A stretch of DNA of 64,000 nt. Origin: an uncultured Flavihumibacter sp. Its GTDB lineage: Bacteria; Bacteroidota; Bacteroidia; Chitinophagales; Chitinophagaceae. The position numbers were made by a program, and so were the translations under genes. The notes under the pieces were generated by a model. It saw only the letters and a program-made list of their open reading frames with translations. It did no database searches and was not told the DNA's origin. The DNA is taken from positions 1 to 64,000 of the forward strand of contig CABHOW010000142.1 in the NCBI GenBank assembly GCA_902168225.1. The letters run 5' to 3'. Below are positions 1 to 8,080 of this stretch, one piece after another; within the stretch, counting starts at the first letter, position 1; each line of letters opens with the position of its first letter.

Positions 1-61
1 GCGACCACCGAGATCTACACAGAGTAGATCGTCGGCAGCGTCAGATGTGTATAAGAGACAG
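1..61 (+). other. Illumina Nextera adapter and mosaic end (artefact)
   Basis: Bases 1-20 match the P5 adapter without its first nine bases. Bases 21-28 (AGAGTAGA) match Nextera i5 index 504. Bases 29-42 are the read-1 primer part, and bases 43-61 are the 19-bp Tn5 mosaic end. This is library sequence left in the assembly and not genomic DNA. A GTG in the mosaic end makes a false start for the first gene. Confidence 0.98.
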
Positions 62-679
62 TATAAATACTTACATAGTATTTTTCTTTTCTTTTTAGCC
101 GGCAATCATTTCCGGCAACAAAAAACTATAGTAAATAGCCCTAAGGTTGAGATTTCAAGTATTTCTACGAAAGCAAAAAACGCGCTTTCATTTTGTAAGT
201 CACACAATATGAATCAGGTCTTTTGTATATTAATAGATATGAGTATACATTCCGGGAAGAAACGTTTTTTTGTTTGGGATTTTAAAAAAGATACCATATC
301 GTATAGTTTCTTAGTAAGTCATGGCTGTTGCAGCAATCCTTGGAGTAAAGATCAATCTAAAGAAGCGGCTAGTTTTAGTAATACAGATGGTAGTCATTGC
401 TCCTCGCTTGGAAAATATAAAATTGGTGAAAGAGCTTATAGTAGCTGGGGCGTGAAAACAAAATATTTTTTATATGGCTTGGAGCCAACAAATAGCAATG
501 CATTAGGCAGAGCTATTGTTTTACATTCTTGGGAATCCATTAGCGATAAGGAAATATACCCTAAAGGAACACCGGAAGGATGGGGTTGCCCGAGCATTTC
601 AAACAATGCTTTTAAAACAATCGATTCGCTACTAAAAACATCGAAGCAATCAATACTGTTGTGGATTTATAAAGATTGA
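62..679 (+). CDS. L,D-transpeptidase (YkuD_2-type), 5' truncated
   Basis: The protein has a murein L,D-transpeptidase catalytic domain of the YkuD_2 kind common in Bacteroidota, which would make 3-3 cross-links in peptidoglycan or attach proteins to it. The conserved His lies in LHSWES and the catalytic Cys in EGWGCPSIS near the C-terminus, followed by the usual short tail. A hydrophobic stretch at the very start (SIFLFFLAG) looks like the remains of a signal peptide. The true start is missing: codons upstream of base 62 are sequencing adapter, so the apparent GTG start at 47 is false. The family assignment is from motif recognition only. Confidence 0.85.
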   Translation, partial: YKYLHSIFLFFLAGNHFRQQKTIVNSPKVEISSISTKAKNALSFCKSHNMNQVFCILIDMSIHSGKKRFFVWDFKKDTISYSFLVSHGCCSNPWSKDQSKEAASFSNTDGSHCSSLGKYKIGERAYSSWGVKTKYFLYGLEPTNSNALGRAIVLHSWESISDKEIYPKGTPEGWGCPSISNNAFKTIDSLLKTSKQSILLWIYKD

Positions 680-768
680 CTGCGAAGGCCCTATTTCTTT
701 TCGAATTAAAGCTAATATTCATTAGATTACAGAGTATAAGCATATCAGCCAATTATCATTTACAAATC

Positions 769-2241
769 ATGAAAAAACTATTTGCCATACTCGTTTCAGC
801 CTTGTTAATTTTAGTGATTGTTTTGGTTATCAAAACCCTTACTTATCCATTTGCAAAATTATCCGACAATCAACCTGAGCCTGCCAAAGTTGCCATATCA
901 GAAAAAAGTATTTCGCGTTTTGCTAAGGGGGTACAATTTGCAACCATCAGTTATATCGACAGTGCTGAAAATAATTTTTCGGTATACGATTCTTTCCGAC
1001 TATATGTGAGAAATGCATTCCCGAATGTATTTAAACAACTCCACGATACGCTGATCAATAAACATCAATGGCTCTTACACTGGAAGGGAAAAAATGCTTC
1101 CTTGAAGCCTATCCTTTTTATGTCGCACTACGATGTTGTTGCCCCCGGTAGCAGTGATCCAAAAGATTGGAAATACGGCCCCTTCTTGGGAATCCTTGCA
1201 GATGGGCGTATACAAGGGAGAGGTACCATTGATATGAAATCGGTTGCATTTGCATTACTCGAATCTGCAGACACATTATTAGCATCCGGTTTTATACCTG
1301 AGCGTGATATCTACATTGCCTTAGACCCTGATGAAGAAGTAGGTGGCATAAGAGGTGCTGAGAAACTAGCCATCTACCTAAAAGAAAAAGGATTATTCTT
1401 TGAAACGATCTATGATGAAGGAGGAATAGTAGCCACCCCGGGCACAGCAGAAGGGATCAATCAAAATATAGCTTTTGTTGGTATGGGCGAAAAAGGAGTA
1501 GTAGGGTATAGAATAAAAGTTAAAGGGTTGGGCGGACATTCATCCATGCCTCCGCTCGAATCTGCTGCAGGGCGGGCAGCAGTAATTATGCAACGTTTAG
1601 AAAAAAATCAACTTCCACAACGATTGATAGAACCAACTGAAAATTTTTTGAAAGTTGCCGGTGCGGGTATGGGATTTATGGGTAAGATGGCTATCGCCAA
1701 TCAATGGTTATTAAAATCATTATTACTGAAACAGATGGAAAAAAATCCACAGGCCAATGCACTCACCCGCACTACAACTGCAATAACGATGCTCAAAGGA
1801 AGCGATGGTAATAATGTATTGGCACCCGAAGTAGAAGTGGTTATTAACTTTAGAATACTTCCCGGAGAAACTTCAAAAGATGTGCTGGCGCATATCCAAA
1901 ACGCTTGTAAAGGATACGAAGTAGAAATTGATGCACCCCGCATTCCTGTTGAGCCGTCGAAAATTTCACCGGCTAATGGAAGAGGTTTTGAGATGATAAA
2001 AGAAAGTGTTGAAAAGCTATATCCCGGCACACTGGTTACACCTTATCTTACTATTGGTGCTACAGATTGTAAACATATGGGCGATTTGAGCGATCATATA
2101 TATCGATTTATGCCCGTTCTTCTAAACCCTGCCGAGCAAAGAAGTATTCACAATTTCAATGAATATATGAGCATAGAAAATTATGCTAGAATGATTGCGC
2201 ACTATAGCTACCTCATGAAAAATTTTGATACCAAGCATTAG
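769..2241 (+). CDS. M20 family metallopeptidase (carboxypeptidase S/PM20D1-like)
   Basis: A 490-residue zinc peptidase of the M20 family, probably membrane-anchored by the hydrophobic segment at residues 4-24. The metal and catalytic residues are visible: H120 and D122 in SHYDVV, D155 in GRGTIDMKS, E189-E190 in DPDEEVGG, D216 in YDEGG, and H461 in RSIHNFNE. The dimerisation or lid domain lies between about residues 235 and 350. The length and N-terminal anchor fit the carboxypeptidase S/PM20D1 subgroup, which cleaves peptides or N-acyl amino acids. The start at 769 (MKKLFA) is chosen because an open frame from 676 adds 31 residues without signal character. The substrate is unknown. Confidence 0.9.
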   Translation: MKKLFAILVSALLILVIVLVIKTLTYPFAKLSDNQPEPAKVAISEKSISRFAKGVQFATISYIDSAENNFSVYDSFRLYVRNAFPNVFKQLHDTLINKHQWLLHWKGKNASLKPILFMSHYDVVAPGSSDPKDWKYGPFLGILADGRIQGRGTIDMKSVAFALLESADTLLASGFIPERDIYIALDPDEEVGGIRGAEKLAIYLKEKGLFFETIYDEGGIVATPGTAEGINQNIAFVGMGEKGVVGYRIKVKGLGGHSSMPPLESAAGRAAVIMQRLEKNQLPQRLIEPTENFLKVAGAGMGFMGKMAIANQWLLKSLLLKQMEKNPQANALTRTTTAITMLKGSDGNNVLAPEVEVVINFRILPGETSKDVLAHIQNACKGYEVEIDAPRIPVEPSKISPANGRGFEMIKESVEKLYPGTLVTPYLTIGATDCKHMGDLSDHIYRFMPVLLNPAEQRSIHNFNEYMSIENYARMIAHYSYLMKNFDTKH

Positions 2242-2268
2242 TCATTTTATATTTAATCGAAACCCAAA

Positions 2269-2979
2269 GTGAGAGTAATTACATGGAATTGCAATATGGC
2301 TTTTCGACATAAAGCTGATCATATATTAAAGTATAAGCCGGATATTTTAGTTGTTCCTGAATGCGAGCATCCCGATAAAATTATTTTTTCAGCGAAGAAA
2401 AAACCAAGCGGTATCATTTGGTATGGCGAGAACCAACATAAAGGTCTCGCCATATTTTCATTTAACGGATATACTGTATCCCTACTCCCACAACATAACC
2501 CTATATATAAAACCATTCTGCCGATTCAATTAAACTACAAAAAGTACAGATTTATACTATTTGGAATTTGGGCAAATAACCCGGTAGATAAAGGGTACCA
2601 ATATAGTGGCCAAATTTGGAAAGCGCTGAAAGAATATGAGCCACTACTTAATCACCCTCACATATTATTGGCCGGAGATTTTAATAGCAATACCATTTGG
2701 GATAGACCTAAGCGAGTGCATAATCATACCGCGCTTGTAGAGAAACTGGCACAGAAAAAAATAGTCAGCACCTATCACCACTATTTTAATCAAATACAAG
2801 GTAAGGAGAAGCATCCCACGCTGTATATGTACAGGCATCAAAATAAGCCCTATCATATTGATTATTGCTTTGCGTCTCTCAGTTTAATCAAGAAATTAAA
2901 TTTTGTGAAAGTGGGGAGATTTAATAAATGGAAAGACAAAAGCGATCATACCCCATTGATAGCAGATTTTGCTTTATAG
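2269..2979 (+). CDS. Endonuclease/exonuclease/phosphatase family protein
   Basis: A 236-residue member of the EEP fold (DNase I/ExoIII-like). In order it shows TWNCNM at the N-terminus (metal-site Asn), VPECE (catalytic Glu), LLAGDFNSN (the central Asp-Asn pair) and KSDHTPLIADF (the C-terminal Asp-His). There is no signal peptide, so it should be cytoplasmic. The substrate cannot be read from sequence: family members cleave DNA, RNA or phosphoesters. It starts 27 bp after the M20 gene and may share its transcript. Confidence 0.88.
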   Translation: MRVITWNCNMAFRHKADHILKYKPDILVVPECEHPDKIIFSAKKKPSGIIWYGENQHKGLAIFSFNGYTVSLLPQHNPIYKTILPIQLNYKKYRFILFGIWANNPVDKGYQYSGQIWKALKEYEPLLNHPHILLAGDFNSNTIWDRPKRVHNHTALVEKLAQKKIVSTYHHYFNQIQGKEKHPTLYMYRHQNKPYHIDYCFASLSLIKKLNFVKVGRFNKWKDKSDHTPLIADFAL

Positions 2980-3002
2980 TAAATGTATTTTTATCTTTAA
3001 CT

Positions 3003-3566
3003 ATGATCGATATATTGAAACAACCCTGGCCCTGGTATATTGCCGGTCCCTTGATCGGATTAACCGTTCCCACACTACTTATTTTAGGAAACAAATCCTT
3101 TGGTATCAGTGCTTCATTAAGACATATTTGTGCAGCATGTTTACCGGGTAAGATCCCTTTCTTTCAATACAACTGGAAAAAAGAAGCCTGGAATTTATTT
3201 TTTGTATTGGGTATATTATTAGGAGGAATAGTAGCTATTCTTTTTTTAGCTAACCCTAATCCAGTAATCGTAAATAGTAATCTTAAAGCCGAGCTTGCTA
3301 CTTACGGTATTACCAATTATAACAGTCTGGTTCCTGTAGATATTTTTAATTGGAGTACACTTTTTACGCTAAAAGGATTTTTACTGATGGTTGTGGGTGG
3401 GTTTTTAGTAGGTTTCGGTACAAGATATGCCGGAGGTTGTACCAGTGGTCATGCCATAACCGGGCTTTCCACTTTACAATGGCCTTCTTTAGTGGCTACT
3501 GTTTGCTTTATGCTCGGAGGTTTTTTGATGGCTAATTTAATTTTACCTTTTATTTTATCATTATAG
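3003..3566 (+). CDS. YeeE/YedE family sulfur transporter, first half
   Basis: A 187-residue integral membrane protein with the hallmark GGCTSGHAITG motif near residue 140. YeeE/YedE proteins import thiosulfate or related sulfur compounds through conserved cysteines; here Cys also occurs in the HICAACLPG segment. In Bacteroidota the transporter is often split in two adjacent genes, as here, and the second half follows 4 bp downstream. The start is placed at the ATG at 3003 (MIDILKQP), because the open frame from 2928 overlaps the preceding nuclease gene and adds a non-hydrophobic leader. The substrate is inferred from the family. Confidence 0.88.
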   Translation: MIDILKQPWPWYIAGPLIGLTVPTLLILGNKSFGISASLRHICAACLPGKIPFFQYNWKKEAWNLFFVLGILLGGIVAILFLANPNPVIVNSNLKAELATYGITNYNSLVPVDIFNWSTLFTLKGFLLMVVGGFLVGFGTRYAGGCTSGHAITGLSTLQWPSLVATVCFMLGGFLMANLILPFILSL

Positions 3567-3570
3567 TATT

Positions 3571-4071
3571 ATGCCAGAAAGTATAGAAAAAAATACCGAT
3601 TTTGAAGTTCGCTCTTTAGATACCATTTGTATAAACGAAAGTGAAACTACACAGCCTTGGTATCATTTATTAAAATATACCCTCATAGGTTTACTATTTG
3701 GGATCTTATTCGTGAAAGCTGAAATTATCAGCTGGTTTCGCATACAGGAAATGTTTCGTTTACAATCCTTTCATATGTATGGTGTTATAGGCTCTGCCGT
3801 TATTACCGGTGCCATTTCTGTATGGCTAATAAAAAAATTCAAGATAAAAACACTACAAGGCGAGTCCATTATTTTTCATCCTAAAGCCTTTAATAAAGGG
3901 CAGGTATATGGAGGCTTATTATTTGGTTTAGGCTGGGCTATAACCGGTGCTTGTCCGGGCCCGCTTTACGCTCAAATTGGTATCGGCTCAACCGTAATTA
4001 TCATTACATTACTAAGTGCCATTGCCGGTACCTGGGTTTATGGAAGCATTAGAGAAAAGCTCCCCCATTAA
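3571..4071 (+). CDS. YeeE/YedE-like transporter, second half (DUF6691-like)
   Basis: A 166-residue membrane protein with a cytosolic-looking head of about 30 residues and four hydrophobic segments. The signature WAITGACPGPLYAQIG near residue 130 carries the Cys-Pro-Gly that marks the partner half of split YeeE/YedE thiosulfate-type transporters. It begins 4 bp after the first half, so the two should be co-translated and form one transporter unit. Its stop overlaps the convergent hypothetical gene by a few bases. The role in sulfur uptake is inferred. Confidence 0.86.
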   Translation: MPESIEKNTDFEVRSLDTICINESETTQPWYHLLKYTLIGLLFGILFVKAEIISWFRIQEMFRLQSFHMYGVIGSAVITGAISVWLIKKFKIKTLQGESIIFHPKAFNKGQVYGGLLFGLGWAITGACPGPLYAQIGIGSTVIIITLLSAIAGTWVYGSIREKLPH

Positions 4072-4505
4072 TGCTTTATCAAGAGCTTATAAAATTTCTC
4101 TATCTCTGTTTTCTCGGCTGTATTGATGGGCTCTAATTTCTTATATCGCGCATATAAAAAAACTACCCGCTTATGCTGCGGATATTTAGCTAATATCGCT
4201 TCCATTTTTTTTCCCAGCTCCTCATCTTGCACAAATACAGGAGTATTAATTGTTGCCGGTGCTTTTTCTTTGGTATGCATTTTTAAAATAGTAGCTTCCA
4301 ATGTAGCAATCCAATTAGAAGGCATTTCAGGAACTTTGCGCGCTTTATGCAAAAGGCCTTCCAATTGTTTTTTACTCAACGTTCCTCTCTCTTCATATTG
4401 ATGCATTAAACTCATTACAAATAAAGCATCGCTGTTATAAGCATAACAAGCATTTAATACTTTATCAATAATATCGAGTTTCTTTCCGCTCATATATTGC
4501 AACAT
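4068..4505 (-). CDS. Hypothetical protein, alpha-helical
   Basis: A 145-residue soluble protein that I do not recognise. It is Lys/Glu-rich and appears mostly helical, with no signal peptide or membrane segment. A helical first half (DKVLNACYAYNSDALFV) could be a TPR-like fold, but no repeat is clear. An alternative start is the Met at residue 5 (4493). The gene is convergent with the transporter pair and divergent from the acetyltransferase at 4532, so it is a single-gene unit with its own promoter in the 26-bp gap or inside its neighbour. Confidence 0.6.
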   Translation of the reverse strand: MLQYMSGKKLDIIDKVLNACYAYNSDALFVMSLMHQYEERGTLSKKQLEGLLHKARKVPEMPSNWIATLEATILKMHTKEKAPATINTPVFVQDEELGKKMEAILAKYPQHKRVVFLYARYKKLEPINTAEKTEIEKFYKLLIKH

Positions 4506-4531
4506 AAATCAAAAAATCCGACTTTTGAAAT

Positions 4532-4984
4532 ATGCAACTACTCCGCGCTAATGCGCTTCACACAGATTTTATAGCTTTAGTAGCCGAGCTGGATAAAGAG
4601 TTGGCTATTATTGATGGCGATGATCATGCCTTTTTTTCTACCTATAATAAAACATTTGATATTCACCATACGGTTATTGCCTATATCGATTCTAAGCCGG
4701 TTGGTATTGGAGCTATCAAACATTACGATGCTACAACAATGGAAGTAAAACGCATGTTTGTGCTACCCTCTTTCCGTGGGCAAAAAATTGCCAATGCTAT
4801 TTTAGATGAATTGGAAAAATGGACAGTAGCGCTGGGCTATCAATCTTGTATTTTGGAAACGAGTACGCGGCTACCCAGTGCTGTTAAGCTTTATGAAAGA
4901 ACGGGTTATACCAGAATTGATAATTACGGACAATATATTAATGTACCGACTAGTATATGCATGTTTAAAACCCTCAAAACATAA
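4532..4984 (+). CDS. GNAT family N-acetyltransferase
   Basis: A 150-residue GCN5-type acetyltransferase. Motif A is visible as VKRMFVLPSFRGQKIANAIL (acetyl-CoA pyrophosphate loop RGQKIA), and motif B follows as KLYERTGYTRID. Family members transfer acetyl groups to small amines, antibiotics or protein N-termini; the acceptor here cannot be told. Its 3' end overlaps the convergent hydrolase gene by 11 bp. Confidence 0.9.
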   Translation: MQLLRANALHTDFIALVAELDKELAIIDGDDHAFFSTYNKTFDIHHTVIAYIDSKPVGIGAIKHYDATTMEVKRMFVLPSFRGQKIANAILDELEKWTVALGYQSCILETSTRLPSAVKLYERTGYTRIDNYGQYINVPTSICMFKTLKT

Positions 4985-5585
4985 AGTTTTTCACATCATT
5001 GATTTCTTTTACTGTAATCGTATGGGGCATGCCGGGGTAAATTTGTAAATTAACATGAGCTCCCAATTTTTCCATTAATTTTTTTGAAGCCACACTTCTT
5101 TGTTCCGGTACATGCGGATCCTGATCACTGTTCCCTATAAATACTTTTGCATCTTCAAAGTTGCCACCATAGCGGGTTTCATCTATTTCTTTGCCTATCA
5201 GTCCGCCCGTAAATGCTATTACTCCTGCATAAGGTGCTGCATATCTTGTAGCTACTTCGAGTGTTAAGCAAGCACCTTGCGAAAAGCCAACAATAAATAG
5301 ATTATTTACCGGTATAGTAGTAGTGATGGAATCGATTAGTTTTTTTACTGTTGCTACTGCGCTGCTTAACCAAGGCTCATTCATTTTTTCTTCTTCCATA
5401 AAGGAATAAGGATACCAGGAATGATTGGTGGCTTGTGGTGCTGCAATATAAAAATTCTCATCACAAAATTCTGCTGCTAAATCAATGATCCCATCAGCCG
5501 TTCCGCCCCTACCATGTAATAATATCATGGCTTTATTGGCTTGCTCCAGTGGTTTTCCTTTTTCTATTATTTGATATTGGTGCAT
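4974..5585 (-). CDS. Alpha/beta hydrolase, carboxylesterase/phospholipase (MhqD-like)
   Basis: A 203-residue serine hydrolase of the phospholipase/carboxylesterase family. The oxyanion-hole region ILLHGRGG is near residue 22, the nucleophile elbow GFSQGA near residue 100, Asp in GNSDQDPH and His in GMPHTI near the C-terminus. It is cytoplasmic. Its start codon overlaps the stop of the upstream ring-cleaving dioxygenase (ATG/TGA-type junction at 5585), so the two are translationally coupled. In Bacillus the pair mhqO (dioxygenase) and mhqD (hydrolase) responds to quinones; the same pairing here suggests detoxification of quinone or catechol compounds, which is inference. Confidence 0.88.
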   Translation of the reverse strand: MHQYQIIEKGKPLEQANKAMILLHGRGGTADGIIDLAAEFCDENFYIAAPQATNHSWYPYSFMEEEKMNEPWLSSAVATVKKLIDSITTTIPVNNLFIVGFSQGACLTLEVATRYAAPYAGVIAFTGGLIGKEIDETRYGGNFEDAKVFIGNSDQDPHVPEQRSVASKKLMEKLGAHVNLQIYPGMPHTITVKEINDVKNFMF

Positions 5586-6541
5586 CAGTCCATAAATTTA
5601 TCGGCATGTACGGCAATAGGTAGGAGCCCTTTTTCGATCTCAGCTCTATGCGCTTCTTCCCAAGGTGGTAATTTAATAGCTTCGCCTAAATGCGCTTTAT
5701 CTTCATCAATAGCAAAACCAATATCACTTGTTGCCACTTCAAACAAAACGCCACCGGGTTCTCTAAAATAAATAGAGTGGAAGTATTGCCGATCCAATAC
5801 CGGTGTAGGGTTTACGCCTTTTCCTATAATACTTTCTCTGAACGATAATTGTGTTTCGTCGGTAGGTGTTGCAAAAGCCAAATGATGTACAGTACCGGCG
5901 CCATTAAGTCCGCGCATGGTTTCGGGGTTACAAAGTACATCTACAAAATCGCCCGGTTTACCACTTGCCGAAAAACGAAAGCGATTGCCTTTTTCAACAA
6001 TGAGTTGATGATCCATTTGCTGTGTAAGCAATCCTGCTGTTCTTTCATACCCTTCTTCACTTAAGCTCACGCCATAAAACCCTTTCACGGTATGCTCCGG
6101 AGGGATTTGTCCGTAACTAAACCCAACACGTTCATCGGTTTTATTAGCCACCAATTCTACGCCTAACCCATCGTGATCTTCAAAATAAATACTTACTTCA
6201 TGATCGAATCTTTGTTGTGGTTGTTCATAGGCAATGCCAAATTTTGTTAGTCGCTTCATCCAATAATCAAGCGAGTTCTCGGGTATAGAAAAGGAGGTAA
6301 CGGTGAGTTGTCCCTTACCTTTTCTTCCTCTTATCAAACCCGGGAAGGGAAAAAAAGTCATGATAGTACCGGGGTTCCCTACTTCATCACCGTAATATAA
6401 ATGATATACATCCGGGGCATCGAAATTGATGGTTTTCTTTACCATTCTTAATCCGAGAATACCGGCATAAAAGTCTACATTCTTTTGAGGGTCGGATGCC
6501 ATGGCTGTTACATGGTGTAATCCGGTTATGGCTTTATTCAT
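5585..6541 (-). CDS. Ring-cleaving dioxygenase, glyoxalase/VOC superfamily (MhqO-like)
   Basis: A 318-residue protein with two vicinal-oxygen-chelate modules. The first begins GLHHVTAMASD and the second carries GTVHHLAFAT. The third metal ligand Glu is in VLFEVATSD near the C-terminus, so the Fe/Mn-binding His-His-Glu set appears complete. Such enzymes open aromatic rings of catechols or hydroquinones. The start at 6541 (MNKAITGLHHV) is preferred over the open frame from 6595, whose first 18 residues are not family-like. It is the first gene of the pair with the downstream hydrolase and is divergent from the sigma-factor operon. Confidence 0.88.
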   Translation of the reverse strand: MNKAITGLHHVTAMASDPQKNVDFYAGILGLRMVKKTINFDAPDVYHLYYGDEVGNPGTIMTFFPFPGLIRGRKGKGQLTVTSFSIPENSLDYWMKRLTKFGIAYEQPQQRFDHEVSIYFEDHDGLGVELVANKTDERVGFSYGQIPPEHTVKGFYGVSLSEEGYERTAGLLTQQMDHQLIVEKGNRFRFSASGKPGDFVDVLCNPETMRGLNGAGTVHHLAFATPTDETQLSFRESIIGKGVNPTPVLDRQYFHSIYFREPGGVLFEVATSDIGFAIDEDKAHLGEAIKLPPWEEAHRAEIEKGLLPIAVHADKFMD

Positions 6542-6638
6542 AATGCAAATATCCTTAAAACTATTTTGTAAAAAAAGCTTCGGCGCATGCAACATAGCGC
6601 TTATTCTTGCGATTATATACTAAACAGCGCACCACTGC

Positions 6639-7193
6639 TTGGAGAGAGGAAAGGTCATACCAACCGAAGAATGGGTAGAAAGAGGTAAAAAAGGCGATAG
6701 CCAGGCTTTTACCGAATTGTATCATCGTTACGCCAAAGAACTGTACAATAGCATATTTCGTATTGTGCAACATACCGGCGAGGCGGAAGACCTATTGCAG
6801 GAGAGCTTTGTAATTGCCTTTCAGCAGATCAATCAGTTTGAGCAGCGAAGCAGTTTTGGAGCCTGGATAAAGCGAATTGCCATTAATAAGGCCATTAGTT
6901 CTTTACGGAAGAAAAAAATTCGTTTCGAAGAATTGGCACTCGACCCTTCTTTACAAGATGATGAAGCGATAGATGAAGCAGGGTTTGAGCTAAAAGTAGA
7001 AGCAGTAAAAAAAGCGATTAACGCATTACCCGAAGGGTATAGAACGGTAGTAAATCTCTATTTATTTGAGCAACTGCCACAGGAAGAAATAGGGGTATTA
7101 TTGGGTATATCACATAATACGGTGAGAACACAATACCATCGGGCAAAGGCGAAAATTTGGAAAACACTCAAAGAAGAAGGGCACTATGCATGA
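6639..7193 (+). CDS. ECF-type RNA polymerase sigma factor
   Basis: A 184-residue group 4 sigma factor. Region 2 spans about residues 24-95 (ELYHRYAKELYNSIFRIV, then DLLQESFVIAF, SFGAWIKRIAINKA). Region 4 spans about 125-178 (ALPEGYRTVVNLYLFEQLPQ, GISHNTVRTQYHRAKAKI). There is no Met codon in the frame, and a stop lies just upstream at 6621. TTG at 6639 is the only ordinary start, with the purine-rich GGAGAGAGGAAAGG after rather than before it. The stop overlaps the start of the next gene (ATGCATGA), as is usual for a sigma/anti-sigma pair. It probably controls this operon and a cell-envelope regulon. Confidence 0.9.
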   Translation: MERGKVIPTEEWVERGKKGDSQAFTELYHRYAKELYNSIFRIVQHTGEAEDLLQESFVIAFQQINQFEQRSSFGAWIKRIAINKAISSLRKKKIRFEELALDPSLQDDEAIDEAGFELKVEAVKKAINALPEGYRTVVNLYLFEQLPQEEIGVLLGISHNTVRTQYHRAKAKIWKTLKEEGHYA

Positions 7194-8025
7194 TCAATTA
7201 GAAAATTTTGTAAATGACCACCGCGAAGAATTTGATTCGTTGAATCCGAACCCGAATATACTTAATCGTATTCAGGCTAAAATGGGAGGAACCAAAGAAA
7301 TCAATGAGCCATCTTCTGCCGTCTACCGTCTACCGTCTATCGTCTACCATTGGGTTGCAGCGGCGGTGGTGATTGGTTTAGTAGGTATAGGTACCTATAG
7401 GTTAATCAATAATAAAACTCAAGTGAGTAGTGAACAGTGGGTAGTAAACAGTAAAAAAGATACACCCTTTCAACCCTTCGACAAGCTCAGGGTGGCTACT
7501 CAGCGTGACAGCAAGTTACAAGTGCAAGCAAATAATCAACCCGAATCGTATGTCTCGAAACAAGCTACCCGAAATACTCAACCGGAAACTGAACTATCCA
7601 CTACACACTATCCACTACCTACTAATCGCTATGCACTATCCACCATATCGGCCCGCCTCGCCAACATGGAATCCGCATCTGACCGCTATGCTGCCGTGAG
7701 TGAAATAATGGAGATGAAAAAGATAGATCGGGATATTATTGAGGTATTGGTTAAAACCATGAATAATGATCCGAATAGCAATGTTCGCTTAGCCGCTTTA
7801 GAGTCTTTAGGAAAATATTATCGAGAGCCCTACGTAAAAAAACAATTAGTAGCCGCTATGAGTAAACAAAAAGACCCGGTGGTACAAATTGCACTCATAG
7901 AAATGCTTACCAAATTTAGAAACACGTCTATTGTCAATGAACTTAAGAAAATTGCAGAAGATGGCAATACCACAAAACCCGTAAAAGATCAGGCATACAG
8001 TAGTTTACTAAAATATAGTTTATAA
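7186..8025 (+). CDS. Membrane-anchored HEAT-repeat protein, likely anti-sigma-like
   Basis: A 279-residue protein with a short cytosolic N-terminus (residues 1-55), one membrane segment at about 57-77, a low-complexity linker at 78-155 and HEAT-like helical repeats at 160-275 (NSNVRLAALESLGKYY, DPVVQIALIEMLTKF). Its position directly after an ECF sigma factor with a 4-base-type overlap suggests that the N-terminus binds the sigma factor and the periplasmic part senses the envelope; no ZAS zinc motif is visible, so this is inference. The DNA for residues 46-55, 80-91, 96-104 and 137-153 consists of short dispersed repeats (see the separate entries), yet the frame stays open. Confidence 0.8.
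   Translation: MHDQLENFVNDHREEFDSLNPNPNILNRIQAKMGGTKEINEPSSAVYRLPSIVYHWVAAAVVIGLVGIGTYRLINNKTQVSSEQWVVNSKKDTPFQPFDKLRVATQRDSKLQVQANNQPESYVSKQATRNTQPETELSTTHYPLPTNRYALSTISARLANMESASDRYAAVSEIMEMKKIDRDIIEVLVKTMNNDPNSNVRLAALESLGKYYREPYVKKQLVAAMSKQKDPVVQIALIEMLTKFRNTSIVNELKKIAEDGNTTKPVKDQAYSSLLKYSL
7321..7348 (+). repeat. Heptanucleotide tandem repeat, GTCTACC x4 (coding)
   Basis: Four 7-bp units: GTCTACC, GTCTACC, GTCTATC, GTCTACC. They lie inside the HEAT protein gene just before its membrane segment and encode VYRLPSIVY. The same unit in reverse complement is found after rho (43014-43041). Confidence 0.9.
7423..7457 (+). repeat. Heptanucleotide tandem repeat, GTGNNTA-type x5 (coding)
   Basis: Five 7-bp units: GTGAGTA, GTGAACA, GTGGGTA, GTAAACA, GTAAAAA. 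They lie inside the HEAT protein gene just after its membrane segment. The same family forms the spacer array at 21062-21103. Confidence 0.85.
7472..7495 (-). repeat. CACCCTGAGC..TCGAAGGG dispersed repeat (coding copy)
   Basis: On the minus strand this reads CCACCCTGAGCTTG followed by TCGAAGGGTT. It is one of three copies in the window (others at 14438 and 43769). Here it encodes QPFDKLRV in the linker of the HEAT protein. The sequence is a widely dispersed short element in many bacterial genomes. Confidence 0.85.
7594..7642 (+). repeat. Heptanucleotide tandem repeat, CTATCCA-type x7 (coding)
   Basis: Seven 7-bp units: CTATCCA, CTACACA, CTATCCA, CTACCTA, CTAATCG, CTATGCA, CTATCCA. They encode the Thr/Pro/Tyr-rich stretch just before the HEAT repeats. 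This is the opposite orientation of the array at 7423-7457. Confidence 0.88.
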
Positions 8026-8080
8026 CCCCCGATGAGCAGCGGTGCACAGCTTGCCCATCCATCCATCAAATAAAAAAATC

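Noticed and set aside
7321-7642. Possible CRISPR array or microsatellite
   Set aside because: Units are only 7 bp and directly adjacent with no spacers, and no cas genes are present. They are heptanucleotide tandem repeats.
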